From Desulfomonile tiedjei (GTDB taxonomy: Bacteria; Desulfobacterota; Desulfomonilia; Desulfomonilales; Desulfomonilaceae), in contig JACRDF010000052.1 of assembly GCA_016212925.1 (NCBI GenBank), positions 228,274 to 292,273 of the forward strand: DNA of 64,000 bases, in the 5' to 3' direction. How positions within the stretch are numbered: the stretch's first letter is position 1; every line of letters starts with the position of its first letter. Under the pieces are notes generated by a model, which worked only from the letters and a program-made list of their open reading frames with translations, was not told the origin of the DNA and ran no database searches. Positions 54,366-64,000 of this stretch are shown one piece after another. A program made the position numbers and the translations under genes.

Positions 54366-54652
54366 AGGGGAACCGCTTCTTTAAGGGCTCGGTCGCGCAC
54401 TCTTTCTTTTAAAGTTTTTCCAGTAAAGACATCGACTTTCACTTCGAGCAGTGAATTCAAATCCGACCACAGTCCCCCAAGGTCAAGCAGACTTCGCCCC
54501 GGCTCCATTTCCACCAGCAGATCCAAGTCGCTCTTTTCGTCGGCTTCCCTTCGGGCAACAGAGCCGAAGACGCGTACGTTGCGGGCTCCTCGGCTGACGG
54601 CTATCTTGAGAATCTCTTCACGTTTTTCTTCTAATAGCCAGTATAAGTCCAC
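54362..54652 (-). CDS. MNT-type minimal nucleotidyltransferase (antitoxin)
   Basis: This 96-residue protein has the nucleotidyltransferase motif VFGSVARREADEKSDLDLLV, giving GSX10DXD, with a third acidic residue in VDVFTG. MNT proteins pair with HEPN toxins and silence them by AMPylation. Here the downstream HEPN gene survives only as a stub, so the antitoxin is an orphan. It starts just 13 bases from the 3' end of metG on the same strand. Confidence 0.88.
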   Translation of the reverse strand: MDLYWLLEEKREEILKIAVSRGARNVRVFGSVARREADEKSDLDLLVEMEPGRSLLDLGGLWSDLNSLLEVKVDVFTGKTLKERVRDRALKEAVPL

Positions 54653-54664
54653 GCACCCGTCCTC

Positions 54665-56680
54665 TCAACTTATAGGTGTCCCCGCGGGGACATCCCCTGC
54701 CAGTTCGCACACGGTCACTTTGCCATCTTTTCCCGCGGCAGCGAGGACCATTCCCTGGCTCAGGCCGAACCGCATCTTTCTGGGTTTGAGGTTGGCGATA
54801 ACCACGACTGTCTTTCCCACAAGGTCTTCGGGTTGATACGACCCCTTTATACCCGCGAATACAGTCCTGGTTTCACGGCCCAAGTCCACGGTGAGCTTGA
54901 GGAGCTTGTCCGAGCCTTCCACTGTTTCGGCAGTCATGATCCGAGCTGCCCGCAAATCCATTTTCGCGAAATCGTCAATGGTTATTTCTTCCTTGAAATC
55001 GGGCGCCTCCGGCAAAGGTGGGGCCTCAGCGGCGCGGAGGCTCTCACGGCTTGCTTCAATGAGTTTCTCGAAAGAGCCGGGTTCAAGCCGGTCCAGAAGC
55101 TTCTCAAACGTTCCAATGGTAGTGTTTTCCATATCAAAACGCGCGTGGTCCCATTTCAATTCGCCCAGGCCGAGGATCTCCTCCACCCTAAGGCAATAGG
55201 ACGGCAGAATCGGTTTAAGCAATACGGTTATTACCTTTATGCAATTGACCGCGAAGGTCAGACAATTCCTGGCGCGCTCGGGATCCGACTTCATCAAGGC
55301 CCAGGGTTCTGCGTGTTGGACGTAATTGTTGGCAAGATCGGAGATGGCCAGGATATGGCGAGTCGCAAGGCTGAATCGAAGCCCGCGGTAGTCCTCGAGA
55401 GTTTTCCGCACCAAAGACAAGACCTCATCCACAAGGTGCCGGGTGTCCTTGGGAATGGAACCCAGTTTTGATTCCAATCTCTTGTTAAGGAAGCCGATAG
55501 TTCGGCTGATGAGGTTGGTGATGTTGTTGACCAGCTCCGCGTTGGTGCGATTTACGAACTCCTCCACATTGAGGTCCAGGTCATCAATGGAATCGCTCAA
55601 CTTGGTCGCATAATAGTAGCGCAGGTACCAGGGGCTCAGGAAGTCGGCGAACTGCCTCGCGGTGATGAACGTGCCCCGGCTCTTGGACATCTTGCGAGAG
55701 TCGACGGTAAGGAACCCGTGCACGTGAACAGCTGTTGGAATTCGATAGTCCGCGGCTTTGAGGACAGCCGGCCAAAAGAGGGTGTGAAAGTACGCTATAT
55801 CCTTGCCGATGAAATGATGTATCTCCACGTCCGAATCCGGCTCAAGCCAGTACTCTGCCGCACTGCGGCCGTCCAAGGTCTCGCAAAAATGCTCTGTCGC
55901 TGCGATATATCCGATGGGCGCGTCAAGCCAGACGTAAAAGAACTTATCTTCTTCCCCGGGGATCTTGAAGCCGAAATACGGGCCGTCCCGCGATATGTCC
56001 CAGTCCTGAAGCCCTTGATCGATCCAGGTTTTTACGAAGGCCCTCACTTCATCTTGCAGATGCCCCGGCTCTGAAGTCCATTGTGTAAGGAATTCATTGA
56101 AATCGACCAGCCGGAAGAAGAAGTGCCTGGAAGTGCGCAATATCGGAGTGGCCCCACAGATCGCGCACCGGGCGGCGATCAACTCTGTCGGCCGATAAGT
56201 TGCACCGCACGATTCGCATACGTCACCGTACTGATCCGCCGCGCCGCATTTCGGGCAGGTCCCCCTGATGTACCTGTCCGGGAGGAAACGTTGGCAATTG
56301 GGACAATAGAATTGCTCGATTTCTCGGCTGACAATATGCCCTTTTCCCTTCGCTCGAAGATAGATCGTTTCGCAATGGCGGCGGTTTTCCGGCGAATCGG
56401 TGGTGTAGAATTCGTCGAACCCGACTTCAAACCGCGCGAAGTCTTTCTTGTGGCGATCGTGGAATTCATTCACCAATTGTTGGGGAGAAATGCCTCTTTT
56501 GGCTGCATTGATTTCAATGGGGGTACCGTGCGCATCGGAAGCGCACAAATAGATTACGTCCTCTCCGATGAGCCTGAGGAAGCGGACATAGATGTCGGTT
56601 TGAATGTACTCCACCAGGTGCCCTATGTGAATGTCGCCATTGGCATAGGGAAGCGCGCTGGTAATTAAGATCTTCGGCAA
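54665..56680 (-). CDS. metG: Methionyl-tRNA synthetase
   Basis: This 671-residue class I synthetase charges tRNA-Met. The HIGH motif is HIGH in [14 protein letters not shown], the KMSKS motif is in [11 protein letters not shown], and zinc cysteines occur as CPNC...CPKC...CESC...CAIC at about 127-180. The C-terminal tRNA-binding (Trbp111-like) domain starts near residue 570. The start codon is TTG at 56680 ([14 protein letters not shown]), with GGAG six bases upstream. It is the first gene of a possible metG-MNT-HEPN transcript. Confidence 0.96.
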   Translation of the reverse strand: MPKILITSALPYANGDIHIGHLVEYIQTDIYVRFLRLIGEDVIYLCASDAHGTPIEINAAKRGISPQQLVNEFHDRHKKDFARFEVGFDEFYTTDSPENRRHCETIYLRAKGKGHIVSREIEQFYCPNCQRFLPDRYIRGTCPKCGAADQYGDVCESCGATYRPTELIAARCAICGATPILRTSRHFFFRLVDFNEFLTQWTSEPGHLQDEVRAFVKTWIDQGLQDWDISRDGPYFGFKIPGEEDKFFYVWLDAPIGYIAATEHFCETLDGRSAAEYWLEPDSDVEIHHFIGKDIAYFHTLFWPAVLKAADYRIPTAVHVHGFLTVDSRKMSKSRGTFITARQFADFLSPWYLRYYYATKLSDSIDDLDLNVEEFVNRTNAELVNNITNLISRTIGFLNKRLESKLGSIPKDTRHLVDEVLSLVRKTLEDYRGLRFSLATRHILAISDLANNYVQHAEPWALMKSDPERARNCLTFAVNCIKVITVLLKPILPSYCLRVEEILGLGELKWDHARFDMENTTIGTFEKLLDRLEPGSFEKLIEASRESLRAAEAPPLPEAPDFKEEITIDDFAKMDLRAARIMTAETVEGSDKLLKLTVDLGRETRTVFAGIKGSYQPEDLVGKTVVVIANLKPRKMRFGLSQGMVLAAAGKDGKVTVCELAGDVPAGTPIS

Positions 56681-56860
56681 ACTAATCTCCTATCTCATGT
56701 CATCGGTGCGTGTCTGCACGGAATTCACAACGCTTACCGGCAGGCTTCGTCGCTTTCGGTATTAGCCCGAACGATCGCGCGGCGAGGACCGGGGGCCGCC
56801 GGTCCTCGCGGATATCTTACCGTCTGAATGATGTTTTCCAGCGGACGGCCGGCAGGCCTA

Positions 56861-57286
56861 CTATTCCAGGGCTATTTCCAGTGCCTCCAGATTGGGGTCT
56901 TTTTCCCTGTCGATCTTGAACACTCTGGCCTTCATTACTACGGTTTCCATCTCCTTCAGCGAATCCAAAACCTTGGCCTTCTCTTTCTTCATCCAAACCT
57001 TGTTCAGAGTAATATAACTTACGCGGTCAGCTATTATGAAATTCACGTAATCCTCGCCCAGTGGACAGGAAAGGTCGCCCTTCTTGTAATATCGGACCGA
57101 AAAGACAATTTCCTTGTTAAGGTATTTATTAGGATTTTCGGTCAGGCTCACAATCGTGAGATTCTCGTCGAGGTCCCGGTGAATTCCGCTCTTCAGGAAT
57201 TTGGTCGCGCTGCAACCTCCGACGGTAAGCAAAGCCACTACAATGGGTACAAGCATCTTGTGAGCGGTCATACCGTGATCTTTCAT
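56861..57286 (-). CDS. Probable lipoprotein of unknown function
   Basis: This protein of about 141 residues has a signal peptide ending in a lipobox-like LTVGGC, which suggests lipid attachment and a periplasmic or outer-membrane site. The mature part contains PNKYLNKEIVFSVRYYKKGD and ITLNKVWMKKEK, with no family I recognise; an OB-fold-like nucleic-acid or small beta domain is conceivable. The start at 57286 or 57271 is uncertain because no clear ribosome-binding site is seen. Confidence 0.6.
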   Translation of the reverse strand: MKDHGMTAHKMLVPIVVALLTVGGCSATKFLKSGIHRDLDENLTIVSLTENPNKYLNKEIVFSVRYYKKGDLSCPLGEDYVNFIIADRVSYITLNKVWMKKEKAKVLDSLKEMETVVMKARVFKIDREKDPNLEALEIALE

Positions 57287-58193
57287 ACCGGACATATGGA
57301 GACACATAGGATAGTTAAAGGCGGCCGGAAAGTCAAAAGGATTTGATTTGACCGGAGAAAAGGAAATTGGGCGACTTTGTTGCAACTTTTTTGTTCCGTA
57401 AGTATACTAACAACAATGGACAGGTTGCGTTGGCCTCGGAGACCCCACCGGGAATTGCCCGTGACGAGGTCTGGATCAGATCCCCCGATTTCTTAAGATT
57501 TGATCGCTTATAGACTTCTTCCTTCATGTCTGCGAAGTCTTCCCCGTGGATTCGACAAGTACGTATTTGACAACTTGGGACGCACGTGGTAAGACTCCCG
57601 TTGACATGCTCAAAGGCGGTTTGAAAGAGAGCCTGAGTAGAATTTTAGAATCACCCCACAGCCTATCCGCAGAGTTTACGTGAGCATTTCCCGCTCGTTA
57701 ATGTCGAGAAGGTTTGGTCGAAACGGTTTTTCTCAGCCCAACCGAGAATTGTGACCGCGTTGTACTCTTGGGGCAAACTTTCCCGTCGCTCGATTGTCTT
57801 GAGCAATACGGAAGGGCAGTTGGCAGGGGCATGATTCAGAGAGCGTCCTGAACGATAGGTCAGGGACGAAACATCTCATGATAGCGCTATAAGGATTTTT
57901 GGGGAAAGATGAACCGTTGTGCATAGGGCTATTTCGGGCCTCGTGTGCACGGCGCGGCAAGCAAAAACTTGCCGCCACATTGTTACCTGGAGAAAAATTA
58001 GAGAGCCACTTAATTCAAGATGTCCCAAATTGGGGATCACCTCGATCGCCTGAAATAGGTTGACATCGTTGATCCAAGCTATTATAGGCGTCCATTATTT
58101 TTTCACCACGAAAGTGGGGAAATCGTTTTCACATTAACACGGGGGCAACTTCGACCAACAAAGGGCCGTTAGCTTGCGGCCAAGGAGGATATT
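57287..58193. other. Long intergenic region, no gene seen
   Basis: About 900 bases between the lipoprotein and the small zinc protein. The reading frames present lack ribosome-binding sites and family features. No RNA gene, riboswitch or repeat could be named. Promoters of both flanking genes should lie here. Confidence 0.4.
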
Positions 58194-58391
58194 TTGCAGA
58201 AATGTAAGACTTGTGGCAGGGAGTACACCGTCACGCAGACAATGACCTATTCAGTTTACGGATATTGTTCATGGGATTGCCTTATGAACAAGAAAATCCG
58301 GGGCGGAAACCAACCATCAAGGCCTAATCGCAGGAACGGCGGTCCCAGACACGGGATGAACGGCACTCCGGGTCAACGCAAGACAGCCTAA
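58194..58391 (+). CDS. Small CXXC zinc-finger-like protein
   Basis: This 65-residue basic protein has two cysteine pairs: CKTC near the N-terminus and CSWDC at about residue 25-29, spaced as in a zinc knuckle. The C-terminal half is rich in R, N, G and P, which suggests nucleic acid binding. It begins at TTG 58194, six bases after a perfect GGAGG. Function unknown. Confidence 0.65.
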   Translation: MQKCKTCGREYTVTQTMTYSVYGYCSWDCLMNKKIRGGNQPSRPNRRNGGPRHGMNGTPGQRKTA

Positions 58392-58623
58392 TTTACTCCA
58401 CAGTGTTTCGTCTCCACGGTCCGGCCGTGTACTGAGCCAAACGCGCCGTGCGATGGCGCTTCCGGGTTTAATTGTTCGGCAAGAATCATCTCTAGTTGCC
58501 TGTGGGCCTTTTGGACCTTCTGTGTCCTCCCAAAGCGTTGACAGGCTTCCAAGACAGAGACAAAACTCGTTGGAGATACCGGGTTGCAACCAGTACAGTT
58601 GCGCCATATGGGAAAGAACTGCC

Positions 58624-60111
58624 GTGAGCCGCTTGAGAGTTGAAAAAGTTGTTGAGGAGATCGACGCGATTCACCGGGAACTGGCTCGCCTGACGGTGAA
58701 CCATTTTCTGGGGACCCCGTCCGCACTTAACGCGGCAGATATCCTGGAATCCCATCCCACCCCGCTTAGACCGAAGACAGTGGCCTATCTCCGGCAAGCC
58801 ATGAAGGACTCGGAGGACAGCGAAGAAACACTCAGGATCGAACGCGTGCTATTCGGCTGTATGGACCTTACTGTGGAGGAGCAGACCGCGTCTCTGGCTG
58901 ACATGCTGAAGTTCTATTTCGAGCGCGGGCGGATGATTATAGGGCAATCGAAAATTCCTGCGGTGGAAGTGGTTCCATGGTTGCAAACCGAGTCCGATTT
59001 CGACAAGCGTGAGGAGATGCGGAAAGAGAATACGATATTCTTGAAGGGCATCATAAACCCCATGCTGATGGGAATGCTGGAACTCTCTATCCGGACTGTG
59101 ACGGAGAGGTTTGGCTTCGCGAACTACGCACGGTTTTCAGAAGCCAAGAAGGGAGTCTCCTTCGAGGACTATGCAGGTATCTTTGAGCGTTTTCTTGAAG
59201 ACACCTCGGAGGTTTACTACCGGCGGATGACCCCCTGGGTCGAGGACCGGATCGGCCGACCGTTTGAGGGTCTTAGCAGGTACCATGCACTGCATTTACT
59301 TCGCCTGAGAGAACTCGACGAGTTCTTTCCGCTTTCCGCTCTGCGAGAAACGGTCGGAAGGACTTTCCAAGGGCTCGGCTTCGACCCATGGTCCAGACCC
59401 GACGTGATAATGGATGTTTCCGACGGGCCTACCAAGAATCCGAATGGGATCTGCATAGGCGTTGAGATACCCGGTGAGATTTACGTCCTGGCTAAACCCG
59501 TGGGCGGGTTAATAGATGTCGAGACCCTTCTCCACGAAACCGGGCACGCGTTCTTTCTAAGCAACTTCGATCCGGCTTTGCCCTTTGAGTATAGACGCCT
59601 CTATCGGTCGCCCGCTCTTGATGAGACGTTTGCCTTTCTGTTCATGGGCCTTATTGAGAACAAAGCGTGGTTGACCAAGATTGGCGGCCTGCCTGGAAGC
59701 AGTGCTGAAGAATTGTTGGGCCTTTTCCGCACAAAACGCCTGTGCCTGATGCGCCGTTACGTCGGCAAGTTTTTGGCCGAGAAGGAGCTTCACGAGACAG
59801 GAGACTTCAAGAACCCTGAACCTTATTGTCGCCGTTTGAACAACGCAACCGGGTTCACGTACGAGCCCCAGGGTTATCTCATCGACATGGAGCCTGATTT
59901 CTACGCGCTGGATTACTTGCTGGCCTGGTGCGGTGCGGATGTTCTGCGCGAATTCCTGGAAATCCGATTTGGTGTGGAATGGTTCGAGCGCGCGGAAGCC
60001 GGAGAGTTTCTGAGGAGGATAGCTTTGCAGGGCCGCCGCGATTCCTTGGAAAAGGTGCTGAATTCCTTCTGTGGCGAAGATCTGCGCGTTCCTGATTTTT
60101 CGGGCTTCTGA
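58624..60111 (+). CDS. M3-like zinc metallopeptidase
   Basis: This protein of about 495 residues contains the zinc motif HETGH (in LLHETGHAFFLSNF, about residue 305) with glutamate and downstream acidic residues (LDETFAFLFMGLIE), as in the M3/oligopeptidase group. It has no signal peptide, so it is probably cytoplasmic and may degrade peptides. The start is likely GTG at 58624 (MSRLRVEKV); longer frames upstream have no family features. It follows the small zinc protein by about 230 bases. Confidence 0.8.
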   Translation: MSRLRVEKVVEEIDAIHRELARLTVNHFLGTPSALNAADILESHPTPLRPKTVAYLRQAMKDSEDSEETLRIERVLFGCMDLTVEEQTASLADMLKFYFERGRMIIGQSKIPAVEVVPWLQTESDFDKREEMRKENTIFLKGIINPMLMGMLELSIRTVTERFGFANYARFSEAKKGVSFEDYAGIFERFLEDTSEVYYRRMTPWVEDRIGRPFEGLSRYHALHLLRLRELDEFFPLSALRETVGRTFQGLGFDPWSRPDVIMDVSDGPTKNPNGICIGVEIPGEIYVLAKPVGGLIDVETLLHETGHAFFLSNFDPALPFEYRRLYRSPALDETFAFLFMGLIENKAWLTKIGGLPGSSAEELLGLFRTKRLCLMRRYVGKFLAEKELHETGDFKNPEPYCRRLNNATGFTYEPQGYLIDMEPDFYALDYLLAWCGADVLREFLEIRFGVEWFERAEAGEFLRRIALQGRRDSLEKVLNSFCGEDLRVPDFSGF

Positions 60112-60962
60112 TATACGGAAATGTCTTGGCCGCCAATTACGCGGCGGGTGGCTTGGACGTTCGGTGGGACGGGCTTCCAGCCCGTCCATTATAGCCAGTG
60201 TCAAGAATAGTTGCCGATTACTACAAGTGCTTCCTGGAAATTGGTAGGTGCCGGCCTCCGTGCCGTCACATTTTTCAGATACAAATCAAGTGGTTCGACC
60301 CCGCGTATCTGTCCGTTCGGTTGGAACGCGAGCGGTGCAAGAGGTCAGGGACTGTGGCGACTGCTAGAAATGGCCGGTGGTCCCGTCGGCGCCACTACCA
60401 AGAACCAAGAATCGGCGGGCAAGGCCCGCCTTACGATCACACGACGCGCCTCCTGTAGGGCGGGCCGTGCCCGCCGTCCTACGATGGTGGCCAAAAGCTA
60501 GGTTGGAAGCCGATGATCTGTTGCGTCAGCCTTGATGCAAATCGGACAAAATTTTGGCAACTACTACAGGATGACCGGAGTGACGAATCTGCATCAGAAT
60601 TCCTTGGCACCGGGGAATCTTGCTACGCGGGGTGGCCGGGAGGCCACTGCCTCTAGGTTGCCGAGGGACAGGATATACCGTCAGTCCGGAATCCCGCGGC
60701 TCGCCCGGCTATCCCGCAAATGGTCGACATCTATACCACAGATGCCCCCCAGTAACCGAACCATTACCGGCGACCGCTATAAGATATTGATTAATGAGTT
60801 GTTTGATATACAATATAAAAGTCATGTCAGGACGGACTTGGCGCCCGCGGACCTTGAGGCCCGATGTCCAAAATGACAGGTCCCTTGGCTGGAAGCCGCC
60901 AGAAAACTTGACTGTCTAGGCGTGGAATAGAACAGTTCGCAGAACTAAGGAATTATCACCAT
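60112..60962. repeat. Repeat-rich region before metX
   Basis: About 850 bases without a gene. It contains GACGGGCTTCCAGCCCGTC (60167-60185), the segment GGTAGGTGCCGGCCTCCGTG (60243-60262; reverse complement found near 36418), and an inverted pair GGCGGGCAAGGCCCGCC...GTAGGGCGGGCCGTGCCCGCC between 60412 and 60476. No SAM-binding riboswitch could be recognised upstream of metX. Confidence 0.6.
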
Positions 60963-62141
60963 ATGCCGACTGGCCCCATAAAAGAATATGCCGATTCGGA
61001 CGGTCTTTACGGTCGGGTAGATACCCAGTACGCAGAGTTCGAGGGTATCACTCTGCAATCAGGGGTATTCTTAGGCCCTCTGAAGGTGGCGTACGAGACC
61101 TACGGGACGCTTTCTCCGGAGCGGGACAACGCGGTGCTGATCCTCCATGCTCTGTCAGGGGACGCTCACGTGGCAGGAATCGATTCCAACGGCAGGCTTG
61201 GATGGTGGGATGCCATGATCGGCCCCGGTAAGGGAATCGACACCAACGAGTATTTTGTGATCTGCTCGAATTGCCTTGGCGGTTGCAAGGGCACGACCGG
61301 CCCGCCCAGCATCAATCCTGCAACGGGAAAACCGTACGGCCGCTCTTTTCCGCTTATAACCATGGGAGACATGGTGGACGTCCAGGCGATGCTCGTGCGG
61401 CATCTGGGAATAGAAAAACTGCACAGCGTTATCGGTGGATCCATGGGAGGGATGCAGGCCCTGGAATGGGCAGTGCGGTATCCTGACGCGGTCAGATGCG
61501 CTGTGGTGATTGCTGCAACTGCGCGGCTTTCACCCCAAGGCATTGCGTTTAACTGGGTCGGCAGAAACGCGATTTACTGCGATCCTGCGGCAGCCTGCCC
61601 GGACGAAAAGCACGGCCATGTCTACCAAAAAATGGGCAGAGGCCTGGCAATCGCGCGCATGATAGGCCACATCACTTACCTGTCTGAAGAGACGATGGAG
61701 GCCAAGTTCGGCAGGCAACTCAGGCTCAAAGACATGAACGGTTACAGTTACAGCCTGGGCGAGAACGGAAAGGAAGGCGGTGAGTTCGAAGTCGAGTCTT
61801 ACCTCGAACACCAGGGCAGCTCGTTCATGAGGAGGTTCGACGAGGATTCGTACGTGATCATCACCAAAGCCATCGACTATTTTGATCTGGAATGGACGTA
61901 CGGCTCTCTTGTAAACGCGTTCAAAAACATTTCGGCAAAAATGCTCATCATGTCTTTCAACTCGGACTGGTTATACCCCACCGCCATGTCCCTGGCCATA
62001 GTACGCGCCTTGATGGCAGCGAAGAAGGATGTTTCGTTCGTGGAGCTTGACCTCCCGTACGGACACGACTCTTTCCTCGTAAATGCCGGCATTCCGTCCT
62101 TGACACGTATAGTGAGGGGGTTCCTGAACGGTGCGCGCTGA
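60963..62141 (+). CDS. metX: Homoserine O-acyltransferase
   Basis: This 392-residue alpha/beta-hydrolase-fold transferase acylates homoserine for methionine synthesis. It shows ILHALSGDAHVAG, NCLGGCKGTTGPPSINP, the nucleophile GGSMGGMQALEWA, SDWLYP (aspartate) and GHDSFL (histidine). The substrate may be acetyl- or succinyl-CoA; sequence alone does not settle it. AAGGA lies about 11 bases before the ATG. The next gene metW overlaps it by 11 bases. Confidence 0.95.
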   Translation: MPTGPIKEYADSDGLYGRVDTQYAEFEGITLQSGVFLGPLKVAYETYGTLSPERDNAVLILHALSGDAHVAGIDSNGRLGWWDAMIGPGKGIDTNEYFVICSNCLGGCKGTTGPPSINPATGKPYGRSFPLITMGDMVDVQAMLVRHLGIEKLHSVIGGSMGGMQALEWAVRYPDAVRCAVVIAATARLSPQGIAFNWVGRNAIYCDPAAACPDEKHGHVYQKMGRGLAIARMIGHITYLSEETMEAKFGRQLRLKDMNGYSYSLGENGKEGGEFEVESYLEHQGSSFMRRFDEDSYVIITKAIDYFDLEWTYGSLVNAFKNISAKMLIMSFNSDWLYPTAMSLAIVRALMAAKKDVSFVELDLPYGHDSFLVNAGIPSLTRIVRGFLNGAR

Positions 62142-62760
62142 AGTAGTTGAATTTAGGAGCCCTTTTCACCAGTTTGAGGTCGGGTTCAACGTTATCATTG
62201 ACCTCATCACCCCCGGCACGCGGGTCTTGGACTTGGGTTGTGGTTCGGGAACGCTCTTGCAGCGTCTGCGAGACGAAAAGGACGTTGAAGGATGTGGCGT
62301 AGAACTCGATCAGGACAAGGTCATTCGATGCATCGAGAGGGGTATTCGGGTATTGACTTTGGACCTGGACGAAGGACTGGAAGCCTTTCCCGATCTCAGT
62401 TATGAGTACGTTGTGCTCAGCCGGACGCTCCAACAACTCGTGTACCCTGACAGAGTCGTTAAAGAAATGCTCAGGGTAGGATCTAAGTCTATCATAGCCT
62501 TTCCGAACTTCGGGCATTGGGGGATAGTCTTGGAATATGTCTTTACAGGCCGCTCACCTGTGTGTGAGACACATCCTCACCCGTGGTTCAATAGTCCTGA
62601 CATTCACCGCCTGACCATCAAAGATTTCAGAGATTTCGTGCAAAAGATAGGCGGCAAGATCGAGAAAGAGATCCACATAATCAACAACGCGCCTTCAAAT
62701 AGCACTTTCTGGCCGAATAGAAGGGCACAGTGGGGATGTTTCCTCATTTCTTCGGCCTGA
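62131..62760 (+). CDS. metW: MetW methyltransferase-like protein
   Basis: This 209-residue protein has an S-adenosylmethionine fold with VLDLGCGSGTLLQRL near the N-terminus and the family segments FGHWGIVLEYVFTGRSPVCE and PWFNSPDIHRLTIKDF. MetW works with MetX in methionine synthesis. It starts with GTG and overlaps metX by 11 bases, so both are translated together. Confidence 0.93.
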   Translation: MRAEVVEFRSPFHQFEVGFNVIIDLITPGTRVLDLGCGSGTLLQRLRDEKDVEGCGVELDQDKVIRCIERGIRVLTLDLDEGLEAFPDLSYEYVVLSRTLQQLVYPDRVVKEMLRVGSKSIIAFPNFGHWGIVLEYVFTGRSPVCETHPHPWFNSPDIHRLTIKDFRDFVQKIGGKIEKEIHIINNAPSNSTFWPNRRAQWGCFLISSA

Positions 62761-63002
62761 TCCAGTGCGGCCCTCAAGGGCTCCGTCACATCACTTCCTG
62801 CAATCAGGCTGAACTCGCAATAACCGTCATCCACCTCCTCCCGACTGCGGGACCTAATTTTTGCCTTGCTGGAATGACTGTTAACCCGTTATATGTAAGA
62901 GGGAGACGTGGGTCCGCATGCGTGACTTGGTCGGGTCTCTCGACCGGGGCTACCTGGCCTCGGCTGAAACATGGGGGGTAGCGATTTCTGGATGGCATAA
63001 AC
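62761..63002. other. Intergenic region, no gene seen
   Basis: This stretch of 242 bases separates metW from the STAS-like gene. No terminator with a T run was seen. Confidence 0.4.
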
Positions 63003-63752
63003 ATGGTGAAATATCGTGTGGACGAGGAGATGGTGTTCTCCTTGGCCGAAGAATCCGGTTTCTTTAGGCTCAAAGTGGATACACCACATATCGAGGAAGA
63101 CCATGTGGAGGAATTTCTCGATACCACGGTGGAGTGGCTCAGCAGCAATCCGAAGAAAGGAATGTTGATCGACTTCAAGGGGGTGAAATCCGTTTGTGAC
63201 GACTTTTCGTTGCAGCTGAGCAGGTACTATGAAGATATCAAATCAAGGGGTCTGTACGTCAGATTCGTCAACGTAGACCCCGCTATTGAACTCCGTGTGG
63301 ATGTGTCGAATATAACTACGGTCATAGACTTGGACTCGCTGCAATTGAAGCAAGACAAGATCGTAGTGAGCGCCAGACAAATTTTGGAGGACCTTGCCAG
63401 CCATTTGTCCGACCGGGAAATTATGGGGAAATATGGCCTGTCAAAACGGGGCCTCGCGAGCCTGTTCCGTAAATTGTTGCATAAGGGCCTGGTTACTCCG
63501 CGCTATCTTGCTCGGAGAATGGGCGTGGAAACCACTGAAGTCACTCTGTCATTGGCCGGATTGGATTCCCGCAAAGTTAAGCTTGAAGCTTCCGCTGTGC
63601 TGATGGACATATCCAAAAAGATGTCCAACACCGCGCTGATGAACAAATATAAGCTTTCCTCAAAGGGACTGAAGAGCCTGCTGGGAAAATTACACGGCAG
63701 AGGGCTCATTTCAAAAACCATGCTTGTCGCGCGAACAAGATCGCTTGAATGA
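63003..63752 (+). CDS. STAS-like domain with two KY-LS-GL modules
   Basis: This 249-residue cytoplasmic protein has an N-terminal half (residues 15-115) with a STAS-like pattern, including KKGMLIDFKGVKSVCDDFSL and GLYVRFVNVDPAIELRVDV. Two copies of a 50-residue module follow at about 120-172 and 192-244. Each reads roughly L.D....MSD..LM.KY.LS..GL..L..KL...GLI, and resembles a helix-turn-helix with wing. A third copy is the N-terminus of the 27150 gene. I know no named family. A regulator binding nucleic acid or protein is possible. Confidence 0.7.
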   Translation: MVKYRVDEEMVFSLAEESGFFRLKVDTPHIEEDHVEEFLDTTVEWLSSNPKKGMLIDFKGVKSVCDDFSLQLSRYYEDIKSRGLYVRFVNVDPAIELRVDVSNITTVIDLDSLQLKQDKIVVSARQILEDLASHLSDREIMGKYGLSKRGLASLFRKLLHKGLVTPRYLARRMGVETTEVTLSLAGLDSRKVKLEASAVLMDISKKMSNTALMNKYKLSSKGLKSLLGKLHGRGLISKTMLVARTRSLE

Positions 63753-64000
63753 ATGCCGGCATTCCAGCTCCGAAGGACCTTATACCCAATTCGCTTTCAA
63801 ACGAGTGAGAATGGAGGGGGCCTGCGCGGGCCCGCTACCACACTATGGTCGCGGCCAGTCGGTAACCATTCAGTCTTGCGGGGGGAAACAACTCGCGCGA
63901 AACATGTCATTGCGAGCGTAGCGAAGCAATCTCAGCGCTAAAAGGCAGAGATTGCTTCGTCGCTTCACTCCTCGCAATGACACAGAACGGCAAACCGCCC
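63753..64000. repeat. Window end with CATTGCGA...GAAGCAATCTC repeat (copy 2)
   Basis: From 63905 the arm TGTCATTGCGAGCGTAGCG continues into GAAGCAATCTC and after 14 bases into GAGATTGCTTCGTCGC and CACTCCTCGCAATGACA (to 63983). It is the same dispersed palindrome as at 26887-26976, in the same orientation, and also shares the following AGAACGGCAA. No gene was seen. Confidence 0.75.

Noticed and set aside
57733..57978. 81-codon minus-strand frame in the long intergenic region
   Set aside because: No ribosome-binding site, composition of a random frame and no family features.
60500..60962. Possible SAM riboswitch before metX
   Set aside because: No recognisable conserved core of the known SAM riboswitch classes could be placed by eye.

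Overview
The window looks like chromosomal DNA of an anaerobic, Gram-negative deltaproteobacterium (Desulfobacterota, possibly related to Desulfomonile or the Syntrophobacterales). This placement is inference from gene content: a two-anchor succinate dehydrogenase/fumarate reductase, an acyl-CoA beta-oxidation fusion enzyme, a thiolase with its DUF35 partner, MetX/MetW, a TrpB2-type tryptophan synthase beta chain, outer-membrane barrels with signal peptides, and many palindromic intergenic repeats. There are about 45 credible genes, no rRNA or tRNA gene and no CRISPR array.

Layout. 1-4.2 kb: a PQQ-like beta-propeller, two ankyrin-repeat proteins and a radical SAM enzyme, all on the minus strand. 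4.7-11.9 kb: two paralogous GT-C-like membrane proteins with C-terminal TPRs, then two paralogous outer-membrane barrels, each with its own strong promoter and terminator. 12-19 kb: a 3-hydroxyacyl-CoA dehydrogenase/enoyl-CoA hydratase fusion, a nitroreductase and sdhACDB. 19.2-26.7 kb: a small hypothetical protein, a short ThiC-like radical SAM enzyme, and serC-serA-purA. 27-34 kb: a zinc-ribbon membrane protein, a hydrolase, a calcineurin-like phosphatase and a large AsmA-like protein. 34-41 kb: thiolase plus DUF35, a third barrel protein, phosphomannomutase/phosphoglucomutase and a UDP-sugar pyrophosphorylase.

41-48.7 kb looks like an acquired catabolic island: a decayed Mu-like phage gene, a GntR regulator, a tripartite tricarboxylate transporter (tctABC), a short-chain dehydrogenase and a ThDP enzyme. 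The operon has a recognisable promoter whose -10 region overlaps a perfect 18-bp palindrome, and inverted copies of a 34-bp repeat lie on either side of the island. 49-57 kb: trpB2, a fused pabB-pabC, a TPR protein, an MNT antitoxin with a truncated HEPN toxin, and metG. 58-64 kb: an M3-like metallopeptidase, metX-metW and a STAS-like protein ending in two copies of an apparently undescribed module.

The least explained signals are the intergenic palindromic repeats and a roughly 50-residue protein module. The repeats include a 192-bp element with hairpin ends present in two inverted copies, a linked element of about 90-100 bp with conserved arms and a variable hairpin core, and a hairpin-plus-tail element placed just after two stop codons. 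The module has the pattern KYxLSxxGLxxL and occurs three times in two unrelated proteins. Starts were chosen by ribosome-binding sites where visible. All functions are inferred from sequence recognition without database searches.
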